Positions 43,588-53,009 of a stretch of DNA of 64,000 bases are shown here, piece by piece. The notes below the pieces were generated by a model. That model worked only from the letters and a program-made list of their open reading frames with translations. It was not told the DNA's origin and searched no databases. The stretch is from the NCBI RefSeq assembly GCF_001641335.1, contig NZ_LVEM01000001.1, positions 1,863,222-1,927,221 on the forward strand, in the 5' to 3' direction. The stretch comes from Bradyrhizobium stylosanthis (GTDB taxonomy: Bacteria; Pseudomonadota; Alphaproteobacteria; Rhizobiales; Xanthobacteraceae). A program made the position numbers and the translations under genes. Within the stretch, counting starts at the first letter, position 1, and each line of letters begins with the position of its first letter.

Positions 43588-46073
43588 TGACTGCCGTCCG
43601 TCGAGGACCCGTGTCTCGTTTGGCGCGGCGCACCGTGGTGCGCGCGAACGGGTGCGGCTTGTCTGTTCGCAGGCTCCTGCTGGCCGTGGCCGCCGTGGCA
43701 TCGCTCGGCGCCGTGATTGACGTTGCGGCGGTGACGCCCGCCTCCGCCCAGAGCTTCACCTACAATCCGCTGCCGCCGCGTCCGAAGCCGCCGAAGGTCG
43801 CCAACGACAACCAGATGCTGGTTCAGGCGACCGAGGTCGATTACGACTACAACAATTCGCGTGTCTCTGCGGTCGGCAACGTCCAGCTGTTCTACAACGG
43901 CACCAGCGTCGAGGCCGACCGGGTCATCTACGACCAGAAGACCAAGCGGCTGCATGCCGAGGGCAACATCCGCATGACGGATGCCGACGGCAAGATCACC
44001 TATGCCGAGATCATGGATCTCTCCGACGACTACCGCGACGGTTTCGTCGATTCGCTGCGCGTGGACACCGCCGACCAAACCCGCATGGCCGCGAGCCGCG
44101 CCGACCGCTCCAGCGGCAACTACACGGTGTTCGAGAACGGCGTCTACACGGCCTGCGCGCCCTGTAAGGACGATCCGAAGAAGCCGCCGCTGTGGCAGGT
44201 CAAGGGTGCCCGCATCATCCACGACCAGCAGGAGAAGATGCTGTACTTCGAGACGGCGCAGCTCGAATTCTTCGGCGTGCCGCTCGCCTACATGCCCTAT
44301 TTCTCGACGCCCGACCCGACCGTGAAGCGCAAGACCGGCTTCCTGATGCCCGGCTTCACGTCCTACACGACGTTCGGCTATGGCGTCGAAGTCCCGTTCT
44401 ACTGGGCGATCGCGCCCGACATGGATATGACCTTCAGCCCGCGCATCACCTCCCAGCAGGGCGTGCTGTTCCAGACCGAGTTCCGCCAGCGCCTGATGGA
44501 CGGCGCCTACCAGATCCGCCTCTACGGCATCGACCAGCTCGACCAGAAGCAGTTCGCGGGCCTGCCCGGCGACCGCCAGTTCCGCGGCGGCGTCGAGACC
44601 AAGGGCCAGTTCGCGCTCAACGACAAATGGGTCTGGGGCTGGGACGGCGTCCTGCTCTCCGACTATTACTTCATGTCGGACTACCGCCTCGCGCAGTACC
44701 GCGATCCGCTCGGCTCGTTCCTGAACCTGCCGACCGACGCGCTGTCGCAGCTCTATCTGACCGGTGTCGGCAACCGCAGCTTCTTCGACGCGCGGACGAT
44801 GTACTGGCTGAGCTTCTCCGGCAACCAGGACAAGGTCCCGGTCGTCTACCCCGTGATCGACTACTCGAACGTGCTGAACTATCCGGTGTTCGGCGGCGAG
44901 TTCAGCTACAAGACCAATTTCGTGAATCTGTCGCGTGAAAACGCGGTGTTCGATCCGATCACGACGCTGGCCAACACCAACAGCCTGTGCGCCACCGCAT
45001 CGGCCGATCCGCTCGCGCGCACGCCGTCGCAGTGCCTGCTGCGCGGCTTCCCCGGCACCTATACCCGCCTCACCGCCGAGGGGCAGTGGCGCAAGTCCTT
45101 CACCGATCCGCTCGGCCAGATCTGGACGCCGTTCGCGAGCCTGCGCGCCGACGCGATCAACTCCTCGGTTTCCAACCAGCCGGGCGTGTCGAACTATCTG
45201 CCGGTCGGCGACACTCAGGCGTTCCGCCTGATGCCGACCGTCGGCCTCGAATATCGCTACCCCTTCATCAACGTTCAGCCGTGGGGCTCGACCACGGTCG
45301 AGCCGATCGCGCAGATCATCATCCGCCCGAACGAGACCTATGCCGGCAAGCTGCCGAACGAGGACGCGCAGAGCCTGGTGTTCGACGCCTCGAACCTGTT
45401 CAACGTCGACAAGTTCTCCGGCTACGACCGCGTCGAGGGCGGCGGCCGCGCCAATGTCGGCGTGCAGTCCACCACGCAGTTCGACAAGGGCGGCGCCGTC
45501 AAGGTGCTGTTCGGCCAGTCCTACCAGCTGTTCGGCATGAACTCCTTCGCGGTCCAGGACTCCATCAACACCGGCCTCGATTCCGGCCTGGACAAGCCGC
45601 GCTCCGACTACGTGGCGGGCGCCAGCTACTCGCCCAACCGCACCTATACGTTCAGCGTCCGCTCCCGCATGGACGAGCAGACCTGGAACGTGCAGCGCTT
45701 CGAGGCTGAAGGCCGCGCCAATTTCGATCGCTGGTCGGTCAGCATGATGTACGGCAATTACGCGCCGCAGCCGGAACTCGGCTATCTGACGCGCCGCGAG
45801 GGCATCCTGACCTCCGGCTCGCTGAAGGTCGCCACCAACTGGGTGGTCACCGGCTCGGCGCGCTGGGACCTCGAGGCCAACAAGCTGAACCAATATGTGC
45901 TCGGCGCCGGCTATGTCGACGATTGCTTCGTGCTGGCCGCTAACTATGTAACCTCGTATAGCTACTCAGCGGGCTCGACCCCGCCCGTGCTGAGCCATGC
46001 GTTCATGTTCCAGATCGGCCTGCGCACGCTGGCGACCTCGTCGACGACCAGCAGTTCAGCCGGCCTCCAGTAA
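43587..46073 (+). CDS. lptD: LPS-assembly outer-membrane protein LptD
   Basis: 828 residues from GTG 43587. Signal sequence to about residue 56 (ending VTPASAQSF), then the LptA-like N-domain (YDYNNSRVSAVGNVQLFYNG, DRVIYDQKTKRLHAEGNIRM) and a 26-strand-type barrel to the C-terminus. It places LPS in the outer leaflet. Cys residues occur in two groups (YTACAPCKDD; SLCATASADP with QCLLRG), suitable for disulphides, though the pattern is not the enterobacterial one. Upstream in-frame codons to 43521 belong to the lptG overlap. Confidence 0.95.
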   Translation: MTAVRRGPVSRLARRTVVRANGCGLSVRRLLLAVAAVASLGAVIDVAAVTPASAQSFTYNPLPPRPKPPKVANDNQMLVQATEVDYDYNNSRVSAVGNVQLFYNGTSVEADRVIYDQKTKRLHAEGNIRMTDADGKITYAEIMDLSDDYRDGFVDSLRVDTADQTRMAASRADRSSGNYTVFENGVYTACAPCKDDPKKPPLWQVKGARIIHDQQEKMLYFETAQLEFFGVPLAYMPYFSTPDPTVKRKTGFLMPGFTSYTTFGYGVEVPFYWAIAPDMDMTFSPRITSQQGVLFQTEFRQRLMDGAYQIRLYGIDQLDQKQFAGLPGDRQFRGGVETKGQFALNDKWVWGWDGVLLSDYYFMSDYRLAQYRDPLGSFLNLPTDALSQLYLTGVGNRSFFDARTMYWLSFSGNQDKVPVVYPVIDYSNVLNYPVFGGEFSYKTNFVNLSRENAVFDPITTLANTNSLCATASADPLARTPSQCLLRGFPGTYTRLTAEGQWRKSFTDPLGQIWTPFASLRADAINSSVSNQPGVSNYLPVGDTQAFRLMPTVGLEYRYPFINVQPWGSTTVEPIAQIIIRPNETYAGKLPNEDAQSLVFDASNLFNVDKFSGYDRVEGGGRANVGVQSTTQFDKGGAVKVLFGQSYQLFGMNSFAVQDSINTGLDSGLDKPRSDYVAGASYSPNRTYTFSVRSRMDEQTWNVQRFEAEGRANFDRWSVSMMYGNYAPQPELGYLTRREGILTSGSLKVATNWVVTGSARWDLEANKLNQYVLGAGYVDDCFVLAANYVTSYSYSAGSTPPVLSHAFMFQIGLRTLATSSTTSSSAGLQ

Positions 46074-46143
46074 ACGGTTTGAAGTGTCGGCCGCTCGTTC
46101 CCGATCGCAGGTTCACCGCGGCTGACATCCGAGCGATAAATCC

Positions 46144-47070
46144 ATGACGATTGCCTTGTCCTCGTTCCGCCTCCTCCTCGTCCTCGCCGCCCTGGCCCTC
46201 GCCGGCGCGCCGGTGCACGCACAGAACATCGTCGTCATGGTCAACGGCGATCCCATCACCGACTACGACATCGAGCAGCGCTCCAAGCTCGACCAGCTGA
46301 CCACGCAGAAGACCCCGAGCCGCCAGGAGGTCATCAACGAGCTGATCGACGACAAGGTGAAGCTGAAGGAAGGCAAGAAGTACGGCGTCGACCCCGGTGT
46401 CACCGACATCAACCAGTCCTTCGAGGGCATGGCGCAGCGCATGCGCATCACGCCGGACCAGCTCGCCAAGTCGCTGGAATCCAAGGGCGTGCGTCCCGAG
46501 ACCCTGAAGGGACGCATGAAGTCCGAGATGGTCTGGACCAGCCTCGTGCGCGGCCGCTTCAAGGAGAAGCTGCTGGTCGGCGAGCGCGACGTCGCGCAGG
46601 CCGTGCAGGCCCAGACCGGCGACAAGCTCCAGATCGAGGGCACCGAGTACAAGATGCAGCCGATCGTGCTGATCGTGCCGCGCGGCTCGTCCTCGGCCTT
46701 CCAGGAGACGCGGATGAAGGAAGCCGAGCAATATCGCTCCCGTGTCGGAAGCTGCGAGGAAGCCAATTCGCTGTTCCGCTCGACGCCGAACGCCACCATC
46801 CGCGAGAGCGTCACCAAGACCACGGCGGACCTGCCCGAGGCGCTGCGCAAGGTGCTCGACGACACCCCGATCGGCCATCTGACCGCGCCTGAAGTGACCA
46901 AGGCCGGCATCGAGATGGTCGTGCTGTGCTCGCGCAAGCCGACCATGATCGACACGCCGAAGAAGCGCGAGGTCCGCGAGAAGATGTACCAGGAGAAGTA
47001 CGAGAAGACCCAGAAGGCCTATCTCGACGAGCTCCGCAAGGCGGCGATGATCGAATATCGCAACCGCTGA
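46144..47070 (+). CDS. surA: SurA-type periplasmic chaperone
   Basis: 308 residues with a signal peptide (ending GAPVHAQ). The SurA N-terminal domain is clear: NIVVMVNGDPITDYDIEQRS, INELIDDKVKLKEGKKYG, EGMAQRMRITPDQLAKSLES. Only one parvulin-like region follows (about 165-275) and its active-site residues are not well kept, so it may be mainly a chaperone for outer-membrane proteins such as LptD. It lies between lptD and pdxA as usual. Confidence 0.88.
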   Translation: MTIALSSFRLLLVLAALALAGAPVHAQNIVVMVNGDPITDYDIEQRSKLDQLTTQKTPSRQEVINELIDDKVKLKEGKKYGVDPGVTDINQSFEGMAQRMRITPDQLAKSLESKGVRPETLKGRMKSEMVWTSLVRGRFKEKLLVGERDVAQAVQAQTGDKLQIEGTEYKMQPIVLIVPRGSSSAFQETRMKEAEQYRSRVGSCEEANSLFRSTPNATIRESVTKTTADLPEALRKVLDDTPIGHLTAPEVTKAGIEMVVLCSRKPTMIDTPKKREVREKMYQEKYEKTQKAYLDELRKAAMIEYRNR

Positions 47071-48083
47071 TGGCCAACGCCCCGATAAAGCCCCTCGCCC
47101 TGACTCTGGGAGAGCCCGCCGGCATCGGCCCCGACATCACCATCGCAGCGTGGCTCCGCCGCCGCGAGCTGAACCTGCCCGCCTTCTACCTGCTCGGCGA
47201 CGAAGCCTTCATCGCGCAGCGCGCCAAGGCGATCGGCGCCGATGTCAGGATCGCCGCGGTGAGCGCGAGCGAAGCCGTCTCCGCCTTCGCCGAGGCCCTG
47301 CCGGTGGTCGCAACCGGCGAGCGCGCGACGGCCGGGCCCGCCAAGCCTGATGCATCCAGCGCGCCGGCCGCACTCGCCTCGATCCGCCAGGCGGTCGATG
47401 ACGTACGCATGGGCCGCGCCGGCGCCGTCGTCACCAATCCGATCGCCAAGAGCGTGCTCTACCGCGCCGGCTTCCGCCATCCCGGCCACACCGAATTCCT
47501 CGCCGAGCTGGCCGCACAAAACGGCCGCGTGCCGCAGCCGGTGATGATGCTGTGGTCGCCGCGGCTCGCCGTGGTGCCGGTGACCATCCACGTCTCCTTG
47601 CGCGAGGCGCTGAACCAGCTCACCAGCGATCTGATCGTCTCGACCGTGCGCATCGTCGCGGCCGAGCTGAAGGCGCGCTTCGGCATCGCGCGGCCGCGCA
47701 TCGCGATCTCCGGCCTCAACCCGCATGCCGGCGAGGACGGCTCGCTCGGCCATGAGGAGCAGACGGTGATCGCACCGGCGCTCAAGGTTCTGCGCAATGA
47801 CGGCATCGAGGCGAAGGGCCCGCTGCCCGCCGACACCATGTTCCACGAGGCCGCGCGCGCCGGCTATGATTGCGCGGTCTGCATGTATCACGACCAGGCG
47901 CTGATCCCGATCAAGACGGTCGCCTTCGACGACGCGGTCAACGTCACGCTCGGCCTGCCCTTCATCCGCACCTCGCCCGACCACGGCACCGCCTTCGACA
48001 TCGCCGGCACCGGCAAGGCGAACCCGTCGAGCCTGATTGCCGCGCTCCAGCTCGCGGGCCGCATGGCCGCGACCCAAAGCTGA
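47070..48083 (+). CDS. pdxA: 4-hydroxythreonine-4-phosphate dehydrogenase
   Basis: 337 residues from ATG 47070, sharing a base with the surA stop. It oxidises 4-phosphohydroxy-threonine in pyridoxal phosphate synthesis, using NAD and a divalent metal. Landmarks: [35 protein letters not shown] with HTEFLA (metal His), [18 protein letters not shown] and [19 protein letters not shown]. Confidence 0.95.
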   Translation: MANAPIKPLALTLGEPAGIGPDITIAAWLRRRELNLPAFYLLGDEAFIAQRAKAIGADVRIAAVSASEAVSAFAEALPVVATGERATAGPAKPDASSAPAALASIRQAVDDVRMGRAGAVVTNPIAKSVLYRAGFRHPGHTEFLAELAAQNGRVPQPVMMLWSPRLAVVPVTIHVSLREALNQLTSDLIVSTVRIVAAELKARFGIARPRIAISGLNPHAGEDGSLGHEEQTVIAPALKVLRNDGIEAKGPLPADTMFHEAARAGYDCAVCMYHDQALIPIKTVAFDDAVNVTLGLPFIRTSPDHGTAFDIAGTGKANPSSLIAALQLAGRMAATQS

Positions 48084-48940
48084 TGAGCGCGATCGACGAC
48101 CTCCCGCCGCTGCGCGAGGTCATTCGCCAGCACGCGCTGTCGGCCCGCAAATCGCTCGGCCAGAATTTCCTGCTCGACCTCAATCTCACCGCGCGCATCG
48201 CGCGTGCGGCCGCGCCGCTAGACGACTCCACCATCGTCGAGATCGGCCCCGGCCCCGGCGGACTGACGCGCGCCCTGCTCGCGCTCGGCGCCCGGCGCGT
48301 CATCGCCATCGAGCATGACGAGCGCACGATCCCGGCCCTGCAGGATATTTCCGCGCGCTACCCCGGCCGGCTCGAGATCGTGCACGGCGACGCCATGACC
48401 TTCGATCCAGGGCCGCTGCTCGCCGGCGAGCGTGCCAAGATCGTCGCCAACCTGCCCTACAACATCGCGACCCAGCTGCTCATCAACTGGCTCACGACCG
48501 AGCCCTGGCCGCCCTGGTACGACATGATGGTCCTGATGTTCCAGCGCGAGGTAGGCGAGCGCATCGTCGCGCACGAGGACGAGGAAGCCTATGGCCGTCT
48601 CGGCGTGCTCGCCAACTGGCGCTGCGAGACGAAGATCCTGTTCGACATTGCGCCGTCCGCTTTCGTGCCGCCGCCGAAGGTCACCTCCTCCGTGGTGCGC
48701 CTCAAGCCGCGCGCAGAGCCGCTTCGTTGCGATCGCAGGCTGCTCGAGCAGGTCGCAGCCAGCGCCTTCGGCCAGCGCCGCAAGATGCTGCGCCAGAGCC
48801 TGAAATCGCTGGGCGTCGATCCCGCGCGGCTCGCGCAAGCAGCCGGCGTCGATGCGACGCGGCGCGCGGAGACCATTCCGATCTCGGGCTTTGTTGCCAT
48901 GGCGCGTGAATTGGCGGATATACGCAAGCAAGCTGAGTAG
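48083..48940 (+). CDS. rsmA: 16S rRNA (adenine1518/1519-N6) dimethyltransferase
   Basis: 285 residues from ATG 48083, sharing a base with the pdxA stop. KsgA/RsmA dimethylates two adenines of the 3' hairpin of 16S rRNA late in 30S assembly. Motifs: [39 protein letters not shown] (SAM loop), [13 protein letters not shown] (catalytic NLPY) and [16 protein letters not shown]. End of the lptF-rsmA operon. Confidence 0.96.
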   Translation: MSAIDDLPPLREVIRQHALSARKSLGQNFLLDLNLTARIARAAAPLDDSTIVEIGPGPGGLTRALLALGARRVIAIEHDERTIPALQDISARYPGRLEIVHGDAMTFDPGPLLAGERAKIVANLPYNIATQLLINWLTTEPWPPWYDMMVLMFQREVGERIVAHEDEEAYGRLGVLANWRCETKILFDIAPSAFVPPPKVTSSVVRLKPRAEPLRCDRRLLEQVAASAFGQRRKMLRQSLKSLGVDPARLAQAAGVDATRRAETIPISGFVAMARELADIRKQAE

Positions 48941-48988
48941 AGCATGATCCGGAAAGGTGTGAAGCGGTTTTCCGACGAGATCATGCTC
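48941..48988. repeat. REP-like palindrome (AGCATGATC family), copy 1
   Basis: Arms AGCATGATC (48941-48949) and GATCATGCT (48979-48987) with a partly paired GGAAA / TTTTCC interior. The same layout occurs at 62705-62748. It begins right after the rsmA stop codon. Confidence 0.75.
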
Positions 48989-48998
48989 AAATAACAAA

Positions 48999-49025
48999 AC
49001 CAAAGCGCGCTAATGGCGCTTTGGT
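48999..49025. promoter_or_regulatory. Perfect hairpin before the alcohol dehydrogenase gene
   Basis: Perfect 10-bp arms ACCAAAGCGC (48999-49008) and GCGCTTTGGT (49016-49025) with a 7-nt loop, followed by ACAAATTT and then the ribosome site GGAGGAAGGAAT of the dehydrogenase gene. It may end the rsmA operon or be an operator or leader hairpin for the dehydrogenase. Confidence 0.5.
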
Positions 49026-49046
49026 ACAAATTTCGGAGGAAGGAAT

Positions 49047-50105
49047 ATGGCGTTGATGCGTCGGCAGTCCCTGGTCAAGTTCGATGCGCCGCTGTGCGAG
49101 ACCATCGTCGACACGCCCAAGCCGCAAGGCCGCGAAGTCCTCGTCCGCATCGAGCGCTGCGGCCTCTGCCATTCCGACCTCCACATCCAGGACGGCTACG
49201 CCGATCTCGGCGGCGGCAAGAAGCTCGACACCACGCGCGGCATGACGCTGCCCTTCACGCTCGGCCACGAGATTGCCGGCGTCGTCGACGAGGTCGGCTC
49301 CGACGTTCCGACGAGCCTCGTCGGCACGAAGAAGGCGGTGTTTCCCTGGATCGGCTGCGGCCAGTGCCGCGACTGCAAGAACGGTGACGAGAACCTCTGC
49401 GCCAAGCAGCGCTTCCTCGGCGTCTCCATCGACGGCGGTTTTGCAACGCACGTGCTGGTCCCCGACGCCAAGTATCTGCTCGACTACGATCCGCTGCCCG
49501 TCAACCAGGCCGCGACGCTGATGTGCTCCGGCGTCACCGCCTATGGCGCGCTCAAGCGCCTGGTCGACCGTCCGCGCCAGCGCAATCTGCTGCTGGTCGG
49601 CCTCGGCGGCGTCGGCATGATGGGCCTGTCGTTCGCGCAGGCCATGTTCAAGCAGCCGATCACGGTCGCCGATCTCTCGCCGGCCGCGCGCGAGACCGCG
49701 CTGAAGAACGGCGCGTCCGCCGCCTACGACCCGTCCGAGCCAGACGTGATCAAGCGCATCCTGAAGGAAACCGACGGCGGCTTCGACGAGGTCGTCGATT
49801 TCGCCGGCAACGAGAAGTCGATGGCCTTCGCGGTCGCCGTTGCCGCGCGCGGCGGCAAGGTCGTGGTCTCCGGCCTGATGGGCGGCCAGTTCACGCTGCC
49901 GATGGTGCAGTGGGTCTACAAGCGCCTGACCGTCGAAGGCTTCATGGTCGGCACGCTCACGGAGGCTCACGAGCTGATGGCGCTCGCCCGCGCCGGCAAG
50001 ATCAAGCCGACGCCGATGCGCGAAGAGCCGATGGGCGATGTCCAGAAATGGATCGACGAGCTGCGCGCCGGCAAGGTCGTCGGCCGCATCGTGCTGAAGA
50101 ACTGA
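49047..50105 (+). CDS. Zinc-dependent alcohol dehydrogenase (MDR superfamily)
   Basis: 352 residues with a strong ribosome site. Catalytic zinc ligands: Cys in RCGLCHSDLH and GHE in TLGHEIAGVVDEVG. Structural zinc: CGQCRDCKNGDENLC. The NAD-binding Rossmann motif is VGLGGVGMMG. It oxidises an alcohol or reduces an aldehyde in the cytosol; substrate not readable. A Crp/Fnr regulator gene lies 600 bp downstream. Confidence 0.92.
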   Translation: MALMRRQSLVKFDAPLCETIVDTPKPQGREVLVRIERCGLCHSDLHIQDGYADLGGGKKLDTTRGMTLPFTLGHEIAGVVDEVGSDVPTSLVGTKKAVFPWIGCGQCRDCKNGDENLCAKQRFLGVSIDGGFATHVLVPDAKYLLDYDPLPVNQAATLMCSGVTAYGALKRLVDRPRQRNLLLVGLGGVGMMGLSFAQAMFKQPITVADLSPAARETALKNGASAAYDPSEPDVIKRILKETDGGFDEVVDFAGNEKSMAFAVAVAARGGKVVVSGLMGGQFTLPMVQWVYKRLTVEGFMVGTLTEAHELMALARAGKIKPTPMREEPMGDVQKWIDELRAGKVVGRIVLKN

Positions 50106-50209
50106 TACGCGAGGAACCGGTCAGCGCCGGCGAGATCGCAAGATCTTGCCGGCGTTCGTTCTCGCAATCCGGTGCGGAACGCCGGAGGGCTGCGCTGCGT
50201 TGGCAGCGC

Positions 50210-50440
50210 ATGTCGATACGTTGCACCGTCGAGAGCGCTTTCTTCATCGCCTGGAGCTGCCTTGAGCAGGGCGGCGAGCTCGGCGATCCCGACCAGACCG
50301 CGAACTTCCTTCTCGACGCCATCGAAGCCCAGCTCAGGCGCGGCGAACGCCGGCAGTTGATGCTCGCGAACCGGGCGATCGACGCCTGGCGCGCGCACGC
50401 CGCCGTGAGCCGACCCTCGCGGGACGCCCGCTTCGGATAA
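50210..50440 (+). CDS. Small protein of 76 residues, function unknown
   Basis: Starts at ATG 50210 (MSIRCTVESAFFIAWSCLEQ) and ends at TAA 50438-50440. Mainly helical, with QTANFLLDAIEAQLRRGERR in the middle and a basic tail. No signal peptide. Composition and codon use are protein-like; I recognise no domain. It lies between the dehydrogenase and the Crp/Fnr gene. Confidence 0.6.
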   Translation: MSIRCTVESAFFIAWSCLEQGGELGDPDQTANFLLDAIEAQLRRGERRQLMLANRAIDAWRAHAAVSRPSRDARFG

Positions 50441-50726
50441 CCCGGCGAAGCCCTCGGACCCGCCGGCCCGGCGGCGTTGGTGATCGTATGGGCCGGCGGT
50501 CGTCGGGCGGAGCGCACGGGGTGCGCGCTTTCGCAAGGCAGACGTTACGCCGATCCGCTGCCTCTTGTGTTCACTCCTGAACAGAGCGCGGCACGCCCGC
50601 CCCGCCGACTTTTCGACGCTCCGCAATTCCTTGTGTGCACTTTGGAACCGTCGGTTCCGCCGCGGAAACGTAGGGTCTCGCCTGGCGCCGATTCCCGGCA
50701 AAGACCAAGCGACAAGAGAAAACGAC

Positions 50727-51440
50727 GTGACCGGTCGGCCCCAGAACGATCTTCTCCAGCAGCTCAACGCCGCCGATTTCGAATTGCTTGCCCCGCATCT
50801 TCAGCCGGTCGACCTCGCGGCGGGGCACATCCTGCATCATGCCGGCGACGAGGTGACGGCCGTTCATTTCCCCTGCGGCCCGGCATTGGTGTCGTTCGCC
50901 GTGCCGGTCGAGGACGACCGCGAGGTCGAGAGCCTGCTGGTGGGCCGCGAAGGCGCCGTGGGCATCGCCGCCGGCCGCCGCCCTTCGCCGGCCTATACGC
51001 GCATCGTCGTCAAGCTCGGCGGCACGCTCGTCCGCCTGCCGCTGCGCGCGCTCGAGCAAGCGCAGCAGAGGTCGCCCACGCTGCAAGAGGTCCTGTCGCG
51101 CTATGCCGACTGCCAGTTCGCACAGCTGCTGCAGACCGCGGCCTGCAACGCCGCGCATTCCATCGAGCAGCGCGCGGCCAAATGGATTCTCTCCGCGCAT
51201 GAGCATCTCGGTGAAGTCGAGATTCCCCTCACCCACGAGCAGCTCGCCGGCATGCTCGGCGTCTCGCGCAGCTATGCCAGCCGCGTCATCCAGATGTTCA
51301 AGGCAAGGCGCATCCTTGCCACCCGCCGCGGCGCGATCCTGATCCTCGACACGCCGGCGCTTGAGGCCAGATCCTGCTCCTGCAACGACTCCATCAGGAA
51401 GCATTTCGGCGAAGCGCTGGGCGGCGCGGCCGACGGATAG
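50727..51440 (+). CDS. Crp/Fnr-family transcriptional regulator
   Basis: 237 residues from GTG 50727 (VTGRPQNDLLQQLNAADFEL); the frame is open to 50565 but similarity starts here. An N-terminal cNMP-binding-type barrel (HILHHAGDEVTAVHFPCGPA) without the Cys set of oxygen-sensing Fnr, then a dimer helix and a C-terminal winged helix (ILSAHEHLGEVEIPLTHEQL, LGVSRSYASRVIQMFKARRI). The chain ends with a Cys pair (SCSCNDS). Ligand unknown. Confidence 0.87.
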   Translation: MTGRPQNDLLQQLNAADFELLAPHLQPVDLAAGHILHHAGDEVTAVHFPCGPALVSFAVPVEDDREVESLLVGREGAVGIAAGRRPSPAYTRIVVKLGGTLVRLPLRALEQAQQRSPTLQEVLSRYADCQFAQLLQTAACNAAHSIEQRAAKWILSAHEHLGEVEIPLTHEQLAGMLGVSRSYASRVIQMFKARRILATRRGAILILDTPALEARSCSCNDSIRKHFGEALGGAADG

Positions 51441-51498
51441 CCTCGAGCCCCGTGCGCTGCTCCGTCGGAACATTCTCCCGCACGCCGCATTGCCCGAC

Positions 51499-51714
51499 AT
51501 GCCGCAGTACTTCTTCCATTTCGAAGGCCACAAGCCACACACCGACACGACCGGTGAGATACTGGCCGGTGACGAGGCCGCCTGGCGCGAAGCGGTGCGG
51601 CTCTCCCGCGACGTCGAGCACGCGCTCCGCCCCGGCGACAGTTGGACGCTGGGCGTCTACGAGGAGGACAAGCCCGTGTTCGTGCTGGCCATGGTGACGC
51701 GGCGGTTTCGCTGA
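51499..51714 (+). CDS. DUF6894-like small protein
   Basis: 71 residues from ATG 51499. MPQYFFHFEGHKPHTDTTG, then EAAWREAVRLSRDV, is the pattern of the short DUF6894-type proteins common in Rhizobiales, with unknown function. Ends with VFVLAMVTRRFR. A separate start inside a longer open frame was chosen because this motif opens the family. Confidence 0.75.
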   Translation: MPQYFFHFEGHKPHTDTTGEILAGDEAAWREAVRLSRDVEHALRPGDSWTLGVYEEDKPVFVLAMVTRRFR

Positions 51715-51901
51715 CCCGTCCACGGGCCGGCTCCGCGCCGGATGACACCAACGATCCCGCGCCCTTGGACCTGCCGAATTCCGATAGTGATTTCGTCGCG
51801 CGTCTCTCGACACTGTCCGTCGGGACAATCTTGCATCGGCCTGCGAATGGCCGTTCAATGCCGGTTTGGATCGGCTCCGCGTTATTTTGTGATTCTTTGG
51901 A

Positions 51902-52312
51902 ATGCGAACCTTTTTCATTATTCTTGGCATCTGGCTGCTGATCAACGTCCTCTTCGTCGTCGTCATGATGCCGCCGCGCAAGCCGCGGAAGCCCGACCAT
52001 CCGCGCTCATCGGCCGGACTTGCACCGGCAGCCATCGAGCCCGGCGCCTATCGTCCCGTCGAGGACGAGAATGTCTCGTTTCGCCACGCCATCATCGCCA
52101 TCGCGATGGGCGCGCTGCTCTCGCTGACACCGCCGCTGCTCGAAGCGATCGATGACGTCAAACGTCTGATCGGGAAGTACCGCAGGTCCGGGCCACCGCC
52201 TGAAGCCGAGGGCGACGAACGAGCAAGGCCTCCCCAGGACATCGGCACGCGCGAGAAACGTCAGCCGGACGTTGCCCGCTCGTCCGATGAGAGCAACGCA
52301 CCGAAGCGCTAG
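51902..52312 (+). CDS. Small membrane protein, function unknown
   Basis: 136 residues. An N-terminal helix (RTFFIILGIWLLINVLFVVV), a Pro/basic linker, a second hydrophobic stretch (HAIIAIAMGALLSLTPPLL) and a charged, flexible C-terminus. No domain recognised. It stands alone between two short unknown genes. Confidence 0.6.
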   Translation: MRTFFIILGIWLLINVLFVVVMMPPRKPRKPDHPRSSAGLAPAAIEPGAYRPVEDENVSFRHAIIAIAMGALLSLTPPLLEAIDDVKRLIGKYRRSGPPPEAEGDERARPPQDIGTREKRQPDVARSSDESNAPKR

Positions 52313-52430
52313 CGCCCGGATTCTCCCCGCAAGTTCCGCCTCTTGCGAGACGTTGGAACGTCGCGCGCCTTCCGCGCGTTGGCTTTCCGTCACGGCAACG
52401 ACAGGGGGGATCGAACAGAGGAGAAGCGCG

Positions 52431-52607
52431 TTGATCAATCTGGGCAAGTGGTACGATCCCATCTCCGAGCGCTGGATCACACCGCGCGAACCGCGCAGGG
52501 AGACATCAGCGTCGCAGATGAGCGCGAACCACGTGCTGGAGTTCGAAAGGACAGTCGAGATCCAGCGCATCTGGCGAGCATTACTCGATTGCTGCGCACG
52601 CGATTGA
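52431..52607 (+). CDS. Small protein of 58 residues, TTG start
   Basis: Starts at TTG 52431 with GAGGAG 6-11 bases upstream. The product begins LINLGKWYDPISERWITPRE and continues with a helix EFERTVEIQRIWRALLDCCA. The clear ribosome site and non-repetitive composition support it; the frame upstream is not protein-like. Function unknown. Confidence 0.5.
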   Translation: MINLGKWYDPISERWITPREPRRETSASQMSANHVLEFERTVEIQRIWRALLDCCARD

Positions 52608-52665
52608 TGTTTCTCCGCCCGCGCGCAAACTGGAACGAGCGGCCGGCAGCTCCGTTCTCAATCGC

Positions 52666-52881
52666 ATGAGCGATCCCGCACTCCCCACAAGACCAATCGC
52701 AACCGCGCTACGCTATCTCGCAATCATCGTCGGCTGCGCCTGCCTGCTTCTCGCCGCCTTTTGCTTGGCCATCGCGGCACAGGTTTTTGTGCAGACCGGC
52801 GTTTTTGCGCAGTCATACGCAATGGTGGGTCTCATCAGTGCCGTTCTGGGTGTCCTGGCGCTGATGCTGGCGTGGAAATAG
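52666..52881 (+). CDS. Two-helix membrane protein of 71 residues
   Basis: Starts at ATG 52666. Two hydrophobic helices (LRYLAIIVGCACLLLAAFCL and AMVGLISAVLGVLALMLAW) joined by a short loop. No signal cut is evident. Function unknown. Confidence 0.6.
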   Translation: MSDPALPTRPIATALRYLAIIVGCACLLLAAFCLAIAAQVFVQTGVFAQSYAMVGLISAVLGVLALMLAWK

Positions 52882-53009
52882 GTCGCCCCATCAGCCGTCC
52901 GCGAACAAAATCACCACCACAGCAGGCGCGACCCGTCGGGCAAAACACCGTCAACCCCATACGGCAAAAATATTCCACTTTCCCGAATTTCGGATTTGTG
53001 GCATACCCC

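Noticed and set aside
43584..45893. 769-codon open frame opposite lptD
   Set aside because: Antisense shadow; the forward frame has signal peptide and barrel features.
48941..49046. tRNA gene or attachment site after rsmA
   Set aside because: The palindromes do not fold as a cloverleaf and no anticodon or acceptor end is seen; no duplicated att-like end was found.
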